From positions 310,001-374,000 of the forward strand of contig NC_089427.1 of assembly GCF_013426205.1 (NCBI RefSeq): a DNA stretch of 64,000 nt. The letters are read 5' to 3'. Shown here in pieces: positions 1-11,644 of the stretch. This stretch comes from Metarhizium brunneum (Eukaryota > Ascomycota > Sordariomycetes > Hypocreales > Clavicipitaceae). Both the position numbers and the translations under genes were made by a program. The first letter of the stretch is position 1, and every line of letters starts with the position of its first letter. The notes beneath the pieces were generated by a model. The model ran no database searches. It had not been told where the DNA came from and was given only the letters and a program-made list of their open reading frames with translations.

Positions 1-288
1 GCTGAGGATGATTTGCCACGTCGTGCCGGCCTTGGGCTTGTAGACGGAGGTTCGGTTGACTCCAGAGTCGCCGCCCGGTGGTTCCTGGCCATTGTCGTCG
101 TCGTCGCCGCCTTTGCCTCTGGTCAGGCCGACGCCAAGGCCGACTGCCAATCCGATGATGATGAGGGCGGCTGCAATGGCGGCGGCAATGATGAACTTTT
201 TGGACCGCCACCACGGCGCGCGGGCGGGCCGCAGTGGTTTCGAGGTGTCTTGCAGGTCTTGATCCATGGCGGGCTGCTTCCAGTGCAT
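1..288 (-). CDS. ega3: GH114 endo-alpha-1,4-galactosaminidase, 5' part only (Ega3-like)
   Basis: Only the N-terminal about 96 residues lie in the window; the reading frame is still open at base 1. In-frame ATGs are at 288 and 267. The second has the better start context (GCCATGG), so the true start may be 267. The protein begins with a short basic cytoplasmic stretch (WWRSKK), then one membrane anchor rich in Ala/Ile/Gly (about residues 31-56), an acidic linker (GGDDDDNG), and then TTWQIILS, which matches the opening strand of the GH114 TIM barrel. Known family: Ega3 of Aspergillus fumigatus is a membrane-anchored GH114 enzyme that cleaves galactosaminogalactan. The divergent neighbour is agd3, as expected for that locus. 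Most of the catalytic domain is off-window, so the assignment rests on the anchor, the barrel start and the neighbour. Confidence 0.68.
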   Translation of the reverse strand, partial: MHWKQPAMDQDLQDTSKPLRPARAPWWRSKKFIIAAAIAAALIIIGLAVGLGVGLTRGKGGDDDDNGQEPPGGDSGVNRTSVYKPKAGTTWQIILS

Positions 289-1192
289 CTCGCGTTGTTC
301 CAGACGACCAGACTCGACGATTGACTTTGCAAGCCGCGGCGAGGCTATTATGCAGCGCGGCGGTCTGGTCTGGGCTGGCCTCGTCGGACTCGAGCGAGAC
401 TCTGCCATCCGAATGCCCCCAGATCGCCCCACCGTGGCCCACGGCCTCGATCGCCTTGGAGCTGCCAGCACAGCAGGCTGGGGTCAAGGTGCACTGTGTC
501 TGGGACATCTGGAGCGTTTGGGGCTTTGACCATGGTTCACAAGCCCGTCCAGGGGGTTCAGCGCCGGGATGGCCGTGCCATCGTCGTACCAGCCGATCCA
601 GACTCTGGGAAGCGCGGAGGCCAGGACAGGGGTCCATGCCAGACACGTCTCGCCTCTTTATCCCGGTTGACTCGTTCTCGGACGCACCAGTCAGCAGTTT
701 CCGGTGAAGGCTGAAGGGTCTGACGAAACTCCGGATGGACACTTGGATGTGCCACAGCTCGTATTTGCCTCGTCGCATGATTTTGCCAGGCCCTAGCCAA
801 ATCTCCCTGTCCGCCGAGCAAGCTAATTGAGGAAGCGTACATACATGCTTTGTTTTTTTTTCTGGGCATGGGACGCTGGTTGTGTTTATCTTGGTCTGGG
901 CCGGGTTGTCGTAAGAACGAGCGAGTTTTGTTTCGTCATGCCCTTCAGCCGCACGCTTACCATGGCACGCCGTCGCTCATGAGAATTTTTGCAGACGCAT
1001 TTGATTGTTTAAGAACAAAGAGTGTCCGTGACCCGCAAACCTAAAACCACTGCTCTCTTATTGGGACACTCGCCGGTCGTCTGCCTTGGACTAATAATTG
1101 AGCTTGGACACCAGTTTGTAAAGAAACCGGTTTCTCAAGAACAACAAGGACCACCAGACCGTTTGTTTCCCTAGCACAAGACAGCACCAAGC
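289..1192. promoter_or_regulatory. shared intergenic region between ega3 and agd3
   Basis: About 0.9 kb separates the two divergent galactosaminogalactan genes and should hold both promoters. I saw no further credible coding sequence and no defined binding site. The ORFs here overlap one another without any recognisable protein. Confidence 0.5.
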
Positions 1193-3500
1193 ATGCGGTC
1201 CGGTATTGTTGATGCCCTCACCAGGGCCGCTTGTGCCCTCTGCCTGTTGGGCAATATCCTCCCAGCTGCCGCCATCACCGTTGGGAGCACCGTCTTGATC
1301 CTGGCCCGCGATGATGCGGAAGCCAAAGGCGCGGCCATGGGCCTCGACGGCTATGGCATACCCTATCAAAAAGTTATATTTCCCGCCGGGGGAACAAACC
1401 TGCCTGTTCTAAACTCTTCGGCGACGCAGGGCAACTATGGCGGCATCGTCGTCATCTCCAATGTTGCATATGATAATAATGGCACCTTTGCCAGCGCCCT
1501 CACGCCCCAGCAGTGGGCTCAAATAAACAGCTACCAGTCCACCTTCAAGGTGCGCATGGTTCGAATTAATGAGTTTCCTAGCGCAGAATTTGGTGAGTTG
1601 CGCGGGATGCAACGTCCATGTCGTTACTCTGTCCGCTTCGTCCTGACTTTTTCCAAGGTACCATCGTGGCCAATACTGCTGAGCCCGGCTGTTGCGGAAG
1701 CAACACCGAGCAAAAGATCAGTCTCACCGATATTTCCCAGTTTCCCGGGGCAAATCTCAAAGCGTACGTCACATTCATCTGCCGCGATGCAACGCAGCAC
1801 GTTCACGCGCACTGCACCGTGCATGTGCCCACCTGAAACATGACATCTCTCTCTGTCTTGTTGTTCAGAAAAGAGAAATATACCGGCAGCTAACGAGTGC
1901 AAATAGAAATGCCGGCGTGTCTACGCAGGGTCTCTGGCACTACCCGGCCACCATCACAAACACAACCACGACCAAGGAAGTGGCGGGCTTTGAGGCGGCC
2001 GCCGGCTTTGCGTCAAAGACAACCGCTGCCGTGGTGCATTCCGCCAATGGCCGCGAGCAGATGGTATGGTTCATCAGCTGGGATCCTACCTGGTCCCAGA
2101 CCTCGAGCTTCTTGCAGCACGCCTACATTCACTGGATGACACGCAGCTTGTTTGTTGGCAAGCGCCAAAGCTACTTGAGCACCCAGGTTGACGACGTGCT
2201 TCTGGACACGGAGCTTTACTACCCCCCAAACACCACCTTCCGGCTCCGACCCGGAGATCTGGATGCCCATGTCGCTTGGCAAAAGAACCTGGCTACCCGG
2301 CTGCCCGCCGGGTCCAACTTTTGGCTCGAGATGGGCCACAATGGCAACGGCAACATCATCGGCTCCACGGCAACGGCAAGCGGTGAAACGACTTGCAAGC
2401 CAGCCTACGCCGTGGACTACACCTCCCCCCCAGATACACCTCTCGAGTTCATGAAGCCGCCCGGGACCGGCGTGGATCTCTGGCCCGCCGAGTTCGTGAG
2501 CTACACGTGGTCGGCCACCTGCTCCAAGCTCGAGCCGCTCGGCGCCTGGTTCACCAACACCAACAACCTCAACGCCTTTGCGCACGTGTCGCACACGTTT
2601 TCGCACGAGGAGCTCAACAATGCCACGTACCACGACGCCACGCGTGAAATCTTCTTCAACCAGGCCTTCCTCAAGTCCGTGGGCATCGACCGGGCGGCGC
2701 GGTTCTCCCCCAAGGGCATCATCCCGCCCGCCATCACGGGCCTGCACAACGCCGACGCCATCAAGGCGTGGACCGACAACGGCATCATCTACGTGGTCGG
2801 CGACAACACGCGCCCCGTGCTACGCAACCAAAACAGCGTCTACTGGCCGCTGCGCTCGACCGTGCAGACCAACGGCCGCGAGGGCATCACCATTATCCCC
2901 CGCTTCGCCACCACCATCTACTACAACTGCGACCTGCCGGCGTGCACTGTCAAGGAGTGGATCGACACGTCCGGCGGCTCGGGCGACTTCAACAGCCTCC
3001 TCGACAACGCGCGCGCCGTCAACACGCGCAACCTGCTCAGCCTCCAGGCCGACCCGTACATGTTCCACCAGGCCAACATGCGCCAGACCGACGTGGCTCC
3101 TCTGACCATCGGCTCGCAGACGGGCAAGCAGTCCCTGATTATGGCCTGGGTCGAGACCATTGCCCAGGAGATGACGCGCCTGACCAACTGGCCCTTGTTG
3201 TCGCTCAAGCACGACGACCTCGCTACCTACTTCCTCAACCGGATGGCCCTCGATGCGTGTCAGCCAAAGTCGTCGTATACGTACTCTGCTGACGGCAAGA
3301 CCATTACCAAGGTGACGGTGACGGCTAACGGAAACACGTGCAGTGCCCCTGTGCCCGTCACTTTTCCTGGAGGCATCGCCACCACTACGCTCCTTGGGCC
3401 TCTGAAGTCGACCAAGGTCGGTAGTGAGCCGCCGATTCTGTGGGTGACGCTTTCCGGGAGACCTGTAGACATTCTGCTGTGGACCCCGGTCAAGCTGTAG
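1193..3500 (+). CDS. agd3: galactosaminogalactan deacetylase Agd3 (CE18)
   Basis: Secreted enzyme that removes acetyl groups from GalNAc in galactosaminogalactan, giving the cationic adhesive form of the polymer. Exons 1193-1592, 1658-1763 and 1907-3500 give 699 residues. Both introns have consensus donors (gtgagt, gtacgt), and intron 2 has a CTAAC branch point 15 bases before its acceptor. A signal peptide covers about residues 1-27. The N-terminal third is the accessory, carbohydrate-binding-like part. The deacetylase core shows the NodB-like aspartate pair in VDDVLL (D264-D265) and the metal HxxxH in HTFSH (H398, H402), followed by well-conserved Agd3 sequence to the C-terminus. Length is close to the family. 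It is divergent from the ega3-like gene. No other cluster member (uge3, sph3, gtb3) follows on the right, so the rest of the locus would have to lie left of the window. Confidence 0.9.
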
Positions 3501-5141
3501 ATTCGTCTGGTCGATATGTAATATTTGTAAAGATGACGCCTGTGTTGTAAACTCGTCGAGGCTGCGGGAAAACATGGAAGCATTCAATGCAAATCTCGGC
3601 CCCTTGATAGAGGTCGGATTATGACTAGTACACGCTGACGGGCCAGTTTCCCATTCGATTGATGTCTGGTGTTTTTGGTTTTTCATTCCTGCATATACTA
3701 TTTTGTGCTGATGGTGGCACCATTGCATTGCTTGCGGCGTGGGGGGATGCTGGACTTGCATGTGGTCACGGTGCGTGATGGAGTAGGCTGGTATATCGGC
3801 GGGGTTCGAGATGTGTATCAGGAAGCATTGACTGGAGGAAAATAATTAATCTGTCGGTCCTTTGTGTGGTTTTGGTGGGAGAGGATGGTTCGCTGTACTC
3901 TGACTGTTGATCTTGGGTTGAAATTATAGGCTAGTCTCTAAATATAAATGTCTGGTACTCTGAATATTTGAGTTTGCTTAACTTGAGAAAATCTATCTCG
4001 TGTTTTAGTGCTGCCTAGATGCTGTTTATTAAATCTCGGCATTGGTTTTTTGGGTTTTGATGTTATTCAACTTGTTGAAATGAGGGTACCCTAGAGTCAG
4101 AACCTGAATTCGCAATGCTGCCTTTTACGACTCGCGGGAAGAAAAACGTATAAAGTGGTATGTAAGAATAATATTTACTCAAGTTAAGACTGCTTTCATA
4201 TAATGCTTACTTCTAGCGCTTCAATATACAGGCTACAAATTCAATGTTGGCTTACGATTATATGTTACCGACAGCACAGGTACGGTACCAACGAAATTGA
4301 CGTGCCTATAACCGTGCAGAAGCGAATGCAGCTGTTGGTAGAAGAGGGCGCAGAAATAAACGTCCTCGGAACTAGATTATAGAATTTATTAAGCGTTTTA
4401 TGTATGGCGACGATAGAGTTGGTGCTAATAGTATAGTAGTTATTGCAGCTACTTATTGGATTACCCCCGCCGAACCTACTTGTCTGGCGAATTATAAATG
4501 GTCGAGTTATTGAAGCTGTCTAAAGCTGTTGGTTTCTACTCGGAAATACCTCTCTCTAATGCTATAATGAGCGCTTGTGTTGTTCCCGGATATTGTAGGT
4601 GCTCATGATCCAAGGACACTGTTGCATTCGGGACCCTTTACAGTTATAATAGCCGGAGCAAAACATGGATAGATAGATGTCTGGGCGGCTTTGGCTTAGC
4701 CTGTTGCAATACGTAAGATACTCTTGGATGGATATAGCGTGCTTTACTATCACGGTGCCTTAATTCAGCAATAAATACCTCCATGGAGAAAATGAAATCT
4801 TTTAAAGAATTGACGTCAAAAAATCACCTGTGCTTTTATTCATTTCCTAGGCTTGGTGCTATTCTGGCTGGCAAGAGACACCAATACATCTCCCAGATAT
4901 ATATTGTAATTCCGCATTTACTCCCAACTCCTTGCGGGCAGTCGATTCAGAACCAACCAGCACGCTGAAATAAAATGGGTGTTTCCACGGGTCCAGCAAC
5001 GGGCGTATCACAATGTATTCCTCGGGACTTTCCTGTCTTGCAATATAAATGCTAGGCTAGGAATATAGCCAAAAAAAAAAATCTTGATACAAAAAAGGCT
5101 AGCTAAATAAACAGAGAATATGATATCGGGATACCTGCCCT
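3501..5141. other. AT-rich intergenic region
   Basis: Convergent 3' ends of agd3 and the permease gene. From about 3,850 the sequence becomes AT-rich with no recognisable gene. One TTCAATGTT motif is at 4240-4248. The short ORFs near 4562-4968 match nothing I recognise. Confidence 0.5.
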
Positions 5142-6891
5142 CTAACTTTTCTCAAATTCATCCAATTGCGTCTCGATGCCCGAGATGGCATCCGAGTCGA
5201 CCAACGGAACTTGAAATTTGTGCCTGGCACGAAATACATAGTAGACCAGACCAAACACCATCCAACCACCAAACACGACGATGGAGTAGTTCATGTTCTT
5301 TGCCGTAACAGGCATTGTCGTCGGGAACAAGCTAAATATGATGACGGTAACCATCCATATAGCACCCAAAATGTTGAGTGTTATGCCTGGCACAAACCCA
5401 AGACGAAATCTGCCGTACTGGTGCGGCTGCAAGTTCCACCGGCCGTGAAAAAGCATATACAAGACGGGCAATAGATACGACAAGTACAGCCCAATGATTG
5501 CCATGGACAGGATGGCATTGAATGCCGTGTCATTACCCAGGTAGATGAAGCCCAGTGCGAATTGGAGCGCAACCACGGCAAGAACTGCGTTGAGCGGAAT
5601 CTGCAGACGGGGACTGATGTGAGATAGAGCCTCGTGGTAAGGGGTCGCTTGGTCGCGAGCAAAAGCCCAAACGGTTCTCGACGTCGACACGATGCCCGCA
5701 ATGGTGGCCGCGACGGCGATCAATATGACCATGATGGACATGATTGTGGTGCCGACGCGTGAGTTGGTAGCGTCAAGGTAGATCTGCATGAACGGGAAGC
5801 CCAAGGGCGCATTTTCCAGGTCCGTAGATCCAGCCGAGTACAGCAGCACAATGACATAGGCCAGACCCATGACGCCGTTGACAAAGACGCTTCCGATCAT
5901 GGCCAGCGGCACGTTTCGACTCGGCTGAGGCAACTCTTCGGCAAGATGGCACGCCGCATCGTAGCTGCGCAGACAAGCCAGGGTCAGCAAATATTGTCAC
6001 GGACAACGGGGCACAACGTCTTACCCAAGAAATGGATATACAGCGCTGACAAGCCCGACGAGCCAAGAGATGCCGTCGCTGTCCCAGCCGCTGCTGTTGA
6101 CAAAGTCGAGAAACACGACTTGGCTGGTCGTCTTCTTGGCCATTGCCGCCAGCGTAGCAAGTATGCCGACGAATCCCGCAATGTGGATGATGCCTGACGA
6201 GGTTAGAAAACAAGGAGCCGACTTGGACGTCTTTTAGACATGGACACCTACCTGAGAGGATGTTGACATGAGGCATCACCCGCATGCCCCAGATATTCAG
6301 GATGGCGGCATAGGTGAGGACGCCCCAGTACAGGAACATCCCTTGCCATCGCAGCGGGATGTAGCCGTCGTCATTCAGAACAATCAGCGCTTGCGTCTGC
6401 AGGCCCGCAGCAAACGCAGCCGACGACGTCAGGATGATCTGGCCGCCTACCGAGATCCATCCCGTCACATAGGCGGCCGTCATCTTGCTGGGCCCGGGGC
6501 ACAGCGCGGCAACCCAGTGATATTGGCCTGTAGCGAGCAAAAATTGGTAAAATGCCACAAACTATGCTGAAAAGTGCATCACGTACCTCCAGCAGTGGGA
6601 TAGATGGACGCAATCTCGCCAAGCGAGGCGGCCACGCACATGGAAAAGAAAAACGACAAGACGCTACGCTTGGTCAGCCTGTCAATGCTTTTTTTTCTCG
6701 ACTCTATGATCTTACTAGTTGTAGAACAGGCAGGGAGAGCCACCGCTCACCAGCGCGGTCGCAATCACGGTCGAAGTGGCCTCCCACGTCGCCATCAGGC
6801 AGATGCATAGCGAGACCAAGGCCGGCAGGGAGAATCGCCTCTGGAGCTCCTGCTCATGGCCCAGCTGGGCAAGACGCCGTTCCTCATCCAT
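5142..6891 (-). CDS. APC-superfamily amine/choline/GABA-type permease
   Basis: Plasma-membrane importer of the fungal choline/GABA/amino-acid permease family. Exons (minus strand) 6891-6716, 6663-6587, 6527-6252, 6193-6025 and 5964-5142 splice in frame to 506 residues, the usual family length. All four introns are 52-60 bp. Recognisable segments in order are WEATSTVIATALVSGG (helix 1), AASLGEIASIYPTAGGQYHW across the exon 2/3 junction, and YDAACHLAEELPQPSRNVP, the conserved loop of HNM1/UGA4-like transporters. About 12 hydrophobic helices are present. The start at 6891 is the first ATG; the reading frame upstream continues only from a TTG. It is divergent from a copper amine oxidase, which suggests it imports that enzyme's amine substrate. 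The exact substrate cannot be read from sequence. Confidence 0.88.
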
Positions 6892-8185
6892 GGTTTCTGC
6901 GTACAATGCGGTCGAGATGAAAACAAAAAAAGAAAAAAGAAAAAAAAAACTATTCAGACGCTCTAAACAACCGCGCCGTGTAGATTGCGCTGGCTACTTT
7001 TTTAAAGGAAGCGTCGACGGTAGAGGTGCGTTGGTGGCCATCACGATGGACAATTTGTGGTGACGATCAAACTAGCCTCGCGAGGATGCGGCCTAGGCTC
7101 AATCAGGGCATCCGCCTGGCGACCAAATACAACGTCGATATTGCCATTGCGATAAGGGAGCGGTTGCTGTCCGTGTTGTGGCTGGACATGGCTGGCTGGC
7201 GCTCCCCGCCTTTTAGTTTCCGATTCCGACTTCGTAGGAGTCGTCGACCGGTGTCTGAAGGGGACTGTGGCAGACGCCGTTTCACAGGGTTGCCAGACTA
7301 TTGATAATCAAAGACGTGACAAGGCTCGGGGTGAGTGCGAGTTGAGGGGCGGCTTTGACACACGACCGAGTATAGAGACTGAGGGCTGCGGAGTGGCGGG
7401 CCATGCCGGGTAGCCTGCCAATGGGATTCGAATTCCTGTCATTAACATGGAAAACTAATACAGTCATGACGCCCTTGCGACCGTACAAGGCATCAAGTGG
7501 TCAAGTCGATGGTACTTGGGGAGGGAGTTGGGGTAAGTGGTTGTTGAGAGGCTGCGTCCAAAACAGAGTGGCCCAAGGTGTCAACTGGAGCTGGATTCAA
7601 CCAGACCCCCTATCCATGTCCTCTTGTTATTAACTTTGGAATTCAGGCCTCTTCCTCTTTTTCTTATGGCCGTCCGGGCAGGTCTCCAAGTACCGGCCCC
7701 GGAGTCTTGGCAAGCGGGACATGTCAATATCGTGGAGAGGGTATTCAATATATTGACTCGGTCGGCTCTTAATAGGATCTTGCATACATTCCAACTATGA
7801 CAGTCCCCATCTCGACAAGGTACCAAAGCGTCGATATAGAATGGAGTCGTGAAACTCCCCGGCTCCGAGGCTCGGGCACCAGGAGTCGTCTGGAGACGCG
7901 CCCCGTGCCATGTCAACCCCAGAGTCCCAGACTCGGGCAATTGGTCATCAGCATTGAATGCCGATGCTGTGGATACTCAACTGGGGAAAACATCGACACG
8001 ATGATTGATTGATGGCGAATCCACTCGGAAAACAAAGGCCGTGTTCCGAATACCCCAGACGCTCGACTTCCCCTCACCAAACTGACGCAAGTGGCCGCCT
8101 CCGAGCCTCATTTAATCAACGCATTTGTTCTCTCGTCGACCTGCAATCCTCTGCAATAGGCAATTGATCCATTCGAGCACTGACA
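6892..8185. promoter_or_regulatory. divergent promoter region, permease / copper amine oxidase
   Basis: About 1.3 kb between the two start codons with no supported coding sequence. The first 60 bases next to the permease are purine-rich on the plus strand (runs of A at 6928-6949). It is probably a shared control region for uptake and oxidation of an amine; I could not define operators. Confidence 0.45.
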
Positions 8186-10490
8186 ATGTCTGCGGTCCCA
8201 CACCCCCTTTCTGACCTCTCTGCGCAAGAGTCCAACGCCGCCAGAGATGCCGTCCTGAAGCTGCATCCCGGCGCCGTTATTGACTTTCGAGCCATCTATC
8301 TGCTCGAGCCCAACAAGGCCGACGTGCTCAAGTTTCTGGCTCTGGAGCACGCCGCCAAGCTCACGCCCGACAGCCCTCGCCCTGCCCGTCTTGCCCAGGT
8401 CAAGTACGATGTCATTGGGGGCTCAGAACCCACGCAGTACCACGAGTCTGTTATCAATGTCGCAACAGCTCAACGGGTCAAGCACACTGTTGTGGGCCAG
8501 GAACACCATGCCAGTCTGTCCATGTAGGTATTGCACCGCCCCGTTGCCAGCAGACGCACCGGCTCACCCGTCCGTGTAGCTATGAGTTTGAGAGAGTAGT
8601 CGAGGTTGTGAAAAACTCCCAAGTCTTCCAGGAGAAGCTCAAGTCCATCCAGCTGCCCGAGGGATTCGAGCTCGTCGTCGAGCCCTGGCCGTATGGAGGG
8701 CCCGACGAGGCCGACGGCCAGACTCGGCTCTTCCAAGCCCTGTGCTTTGGTCGAGACACGAGGAGCGGGAACCCAGACTCCAACTTTTACGCGTACCCGT
8801 TGCCCTTTATCCCCATTGTAGACGCGAGAAAGAAGGAGGTGATTCGCATCGACCAGCCCGCAACGGGCGGCAAAGGCGACGCCCTGAGCGGTGCCTCGCA
8901 CAAGACGCAGGTCCTGGACCACTGCCGGTCTGCGGAATACGTGCCCGAGCTCATCCCGGGCGGCACGAGAAAGGACGTGAAGCCCCTGACCGTGGTGCAG
9001 CCCGAGGGCGCGAGCTTCACCGTGTCTGATGAGAACCTCATTGAGTGGCAGAAATGGCGCTTCCGCGTCACCTTTAACCCGCGAGAAGGCGCCGTGTTGC
9101 ACGATGTCCGCTACGACGGGCGCGACGTCTTGTACAGATTGAGCATCAGTGACATGGTATAGACGCCTACCCCCTCCTTTCTCATCAAATTCTTCATCCA
9201 AGCTAATCAGTACTGCCTGGCACCACGCAGACGGTGCCGTATGCCGACCCCAGAGCCCCCTTTCACCGCAAGCAAGCATTCGACTTTGGCGACGGTGGAC
9301 TGGGAAACTGCGTCAACAACCTGACACTGGGATGCGACTGTCTTGGAGTCATCAAGGTAAGCCGCCGCGTCTTTGCATCCCGCTCCCACCTCGTCGTCCA
9401 CAGCTGCTGATGCTTCTTCCCGCGCAGTACTTTGACGGGCTTCTCACCAACCCAGACGGCTCGGCCCAAGTGAGCAAGAACGTCATCTGCCTTCACGAGC
9501 AGGACAACGGCATCAACTGGAAGCACACCAACTGGCGCACGGGGCGCGCGGTAGTCACGCGGCGCCGCGAACTGGTGGTGCAGTTCATCATCACGCTCGC
9601 CAACTACGAGTACATCTTTGCCTTCAAGCTCGACCAGGCGGCGGGTATTACTCTAGAAGCGCGGGCCACGGGCATCGTGTCCGTGGTCAACATCGACGAG
9701 GGCAAGACGGCGCCCTGGGGCAACGTGGTCAACCCGGGCACGCTGGCCCAGAACCACCAGCACATCTTCTGCGCGCGCATCGACCCGGCCGTCGACGGGC
9801 ACGGCAACTCGCTCGTGCGGGAGGAGAGCGTCCCCGTGGCCGTGGACCCGGCGACCAACCCCAACGGCAACCTGTATGAGGTGCAGACGACGGTGGTCAA
9901 GACGTCGGCCGGCATGGACCTCGACCCCTTCCGCAACCGCGTCTTCAAGGTGCAGAACCCGTCGAGGCGGAACCCCATCAGCGGCAAGCCCGTCGGGTAC
10001 AAAATCACCACGCCGCCCACGCAGCTGCTGCTCGCGGCGCCCGGCAGCATCCAGTCGAACCGGGCGCTCTTTGCGCGGCACCACCTGTGGGTGACCAAGT
10101 ACAGAGACGACGAGCTGTACGCCGGCGGGCGGTACACGCTGCAGAGCCGGCGCGAGGTCGACGGGCTGGCGGACGCGGCGGCCCGGGGGGACAATGTCGA
10201 GGACGAAGATATCGTCGTGTGGAGCGTCTTTGGGCTGACGCACAATCCAAGGGTCGAGGACTGGCCCGTCATGTAAGAATCCCCCTCTTCCCCTTTACGC
10301 TCACTTCTGTGTGTAGGCGGCTGCTAACTTGACGCGATTCAGGCCCGTGGAGATGCTGCAGGTGCACATTACGCCGTCCGACTTTTTCACGGGCAACCCT
10401 GCCATTGACGTGCCGTCCAGCTTGGACAGCGGGTCGAAGCTGGCCAACGGGGAGTGCTGCAAGCCCGCCGTCAATGGCAACGGCGTGTAG
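8186..10490 (+). CDS. copper amine oxidase (TPQ-dependent)
   Basis: Oxidatively deaminates a primary amine to the aldehyde, ammonia and hydrogen peroxide. Exons 8186-8523, 8580-9156, 9231-9356, 9428-10272 and 10343-10490 give 677 residues, typical of fungal peroxisomal/cytosolic amine oxidases; no signal peptide is visible. The topaquinone site is NYEY with the precursor tyrosine at Y407. Copper ligands are H457 and H459 (NHQHIF) and H619 (GLTHNPR). The catalytic-base region is AFDFGDGGLG, encoded by exon 3. The C-terminus does not end in a clear SKL-type signal (it ends NGNGV). It is divergent from the permease and lies upstream of a Zn2Cys6 regulator and a CYP504, so an aromatic monoamine such as phenylethylamine is a reasonable but unproven substrate. 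Confidence 0.93.
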
Positions 10491-11155
10491 ATGGTGTAGA
10501 TGGTGTGGACGGGGTAGAGTTAGTTGGAGTCAAACGTAGGCTAGTTGTGCGCGCATAGAGTAGTCCAATCTTCAATGTTGCATCGACATGTACAGACCGA
10601 TGAAGCCTGTCACCGCATGGCCAGACGTGCATCGTGCATGTGTATTTCACTCGTGAGCAGTCACAGGGCATCTTTGCGCGAATTTGTTTGCGGGTAGATT
10701 CCTTGGCCCCTGTATATTTTGTTATCTACACATGTAGTCGCTTGCCCTCGGCATCACGTAGTTGTGTCCTATCGCGGGGTCAAGATGACGAGCCGCCCAT
10801 GAGACGATATATCCATCCGGCAACTTGATTCTGGCTAGAATTTGTCAAATTTCCGCCGCTGTTTAGTTTTAGTTTTCTCTTTTTTCTTCTTTTTTTTTCC
10901 GTCTCATTTTCTCCAGTCTCGCGAATCGCCGGATCTACTTCCGACGTGGCGGACATCTCGCCGTGTGGGTTTCCGAATTCCGACTCGCAGCCTCACACTT
11001 GGAACACACGGCAGTCTACCGGAACACATGCGCCCTCCACTACAAAAAAGGTACGTAGCATTTAAGAACATTGAACCCACGTATAACCCAGCTGTCGAGT
11101 GCCAGAACCCCATTTCTACCGCTTTGCTCGCGCACCACCCCCTCGACGCACAACC
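10491..11155. other. intergenic region with pyrimidine tract
   Basis: No gene seen. It holds two copies of the 9-mer TTCAATGTT/AACATTGAA (10571-10579 and 11067-11075) and a pyrimidine-rich tract at about 10,864-10,916, of the kind common in fungal promoters, upstream of the Dabb gene. Confidence 0.5.
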
Positions 11156-11519
11156 ATGGCACCGATTCACCGCGTCACCCTGTTCAAGATTGAAAGCGAA
11201 AATGACCGGCAGCACTTGCTAGAACTGTACCGGCAGATGCCGACCAAGGCAGTCAAGGTACGCCGCCCGCTCCTTTTGCAACATTGGTTTCTCACTCGTC
11301 ACACAGGATGGCAAGCCGTACATTCAGTCGGTGACGGCTGGGCCGACCAAGCCGGACCAGCGGGCGCAGGGGTTCACATTTGCCGCCATTTCCGTCTTTG
11401 CGTCCCTCGAGGACATGGAGTACTACGACAATAGCTGCGCGGCGCATGCAAACCTCAAGGAGTTTGCGAAAAAGGCGCACTCGGGCGCCATGATGGTGTA
11501 TTTGGAGAATGGGCTGTAA
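11156..11519 (+). CDS. stress-responsive A/B barrel (Dabb) domain protein
   Basis: Small cytosolic protein of 104 residues from exons 11156-11257 and 11307-11519 (49 bp intron, gtacgc donor, cacacag acceptor). It shows the Dabb pattern: an N-terminal strand HRVTLFKIES, a helix with LLELYRQMP, a GKPYI..VTAGP turn, and FAAISVFASLEDMEYYDN followed by a final HANLKEFAKK helix. Proteins of this fold are dimeric ferredoxin-like barrels. Some are enzymes in aromatic or polyketide pathways and many are of unknown role. The start at 11156 has an ideal context (ACCATGG). It is tail-to-tail with the Zn2Cys6 gene, 125 bp apart. Its place inside an amine/phenylacetate block suggests an accessory role, which is inference. 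Confidence 0.85.
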
Positions 11520-11644
11520 ATGCATGTATCAAAACCCGGGGGGTAAAATAATGAAATAAAAAAATTAAATAAAAACCATATATATAGTTCCAAAGCGCCA
11601 AGGCAAAAATGCCATATATATACACATAATTGCATCATCAGCCG

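Noticed and set aside
7420..7440. tRNA B-box-like sequence (GGATTCGAATTCC)
   Set aside because: No matching A box or cloverleaf arms at the right distance; the palindrome around GAATTC explains the resemblance.
9604..10272. Long minus-strand ORFs opposite the copper amine oxidase
   Set aside because: Shadow ORFs caused by high GC at third positions; the plus-strand exons carry the TPQ and copper motifs.
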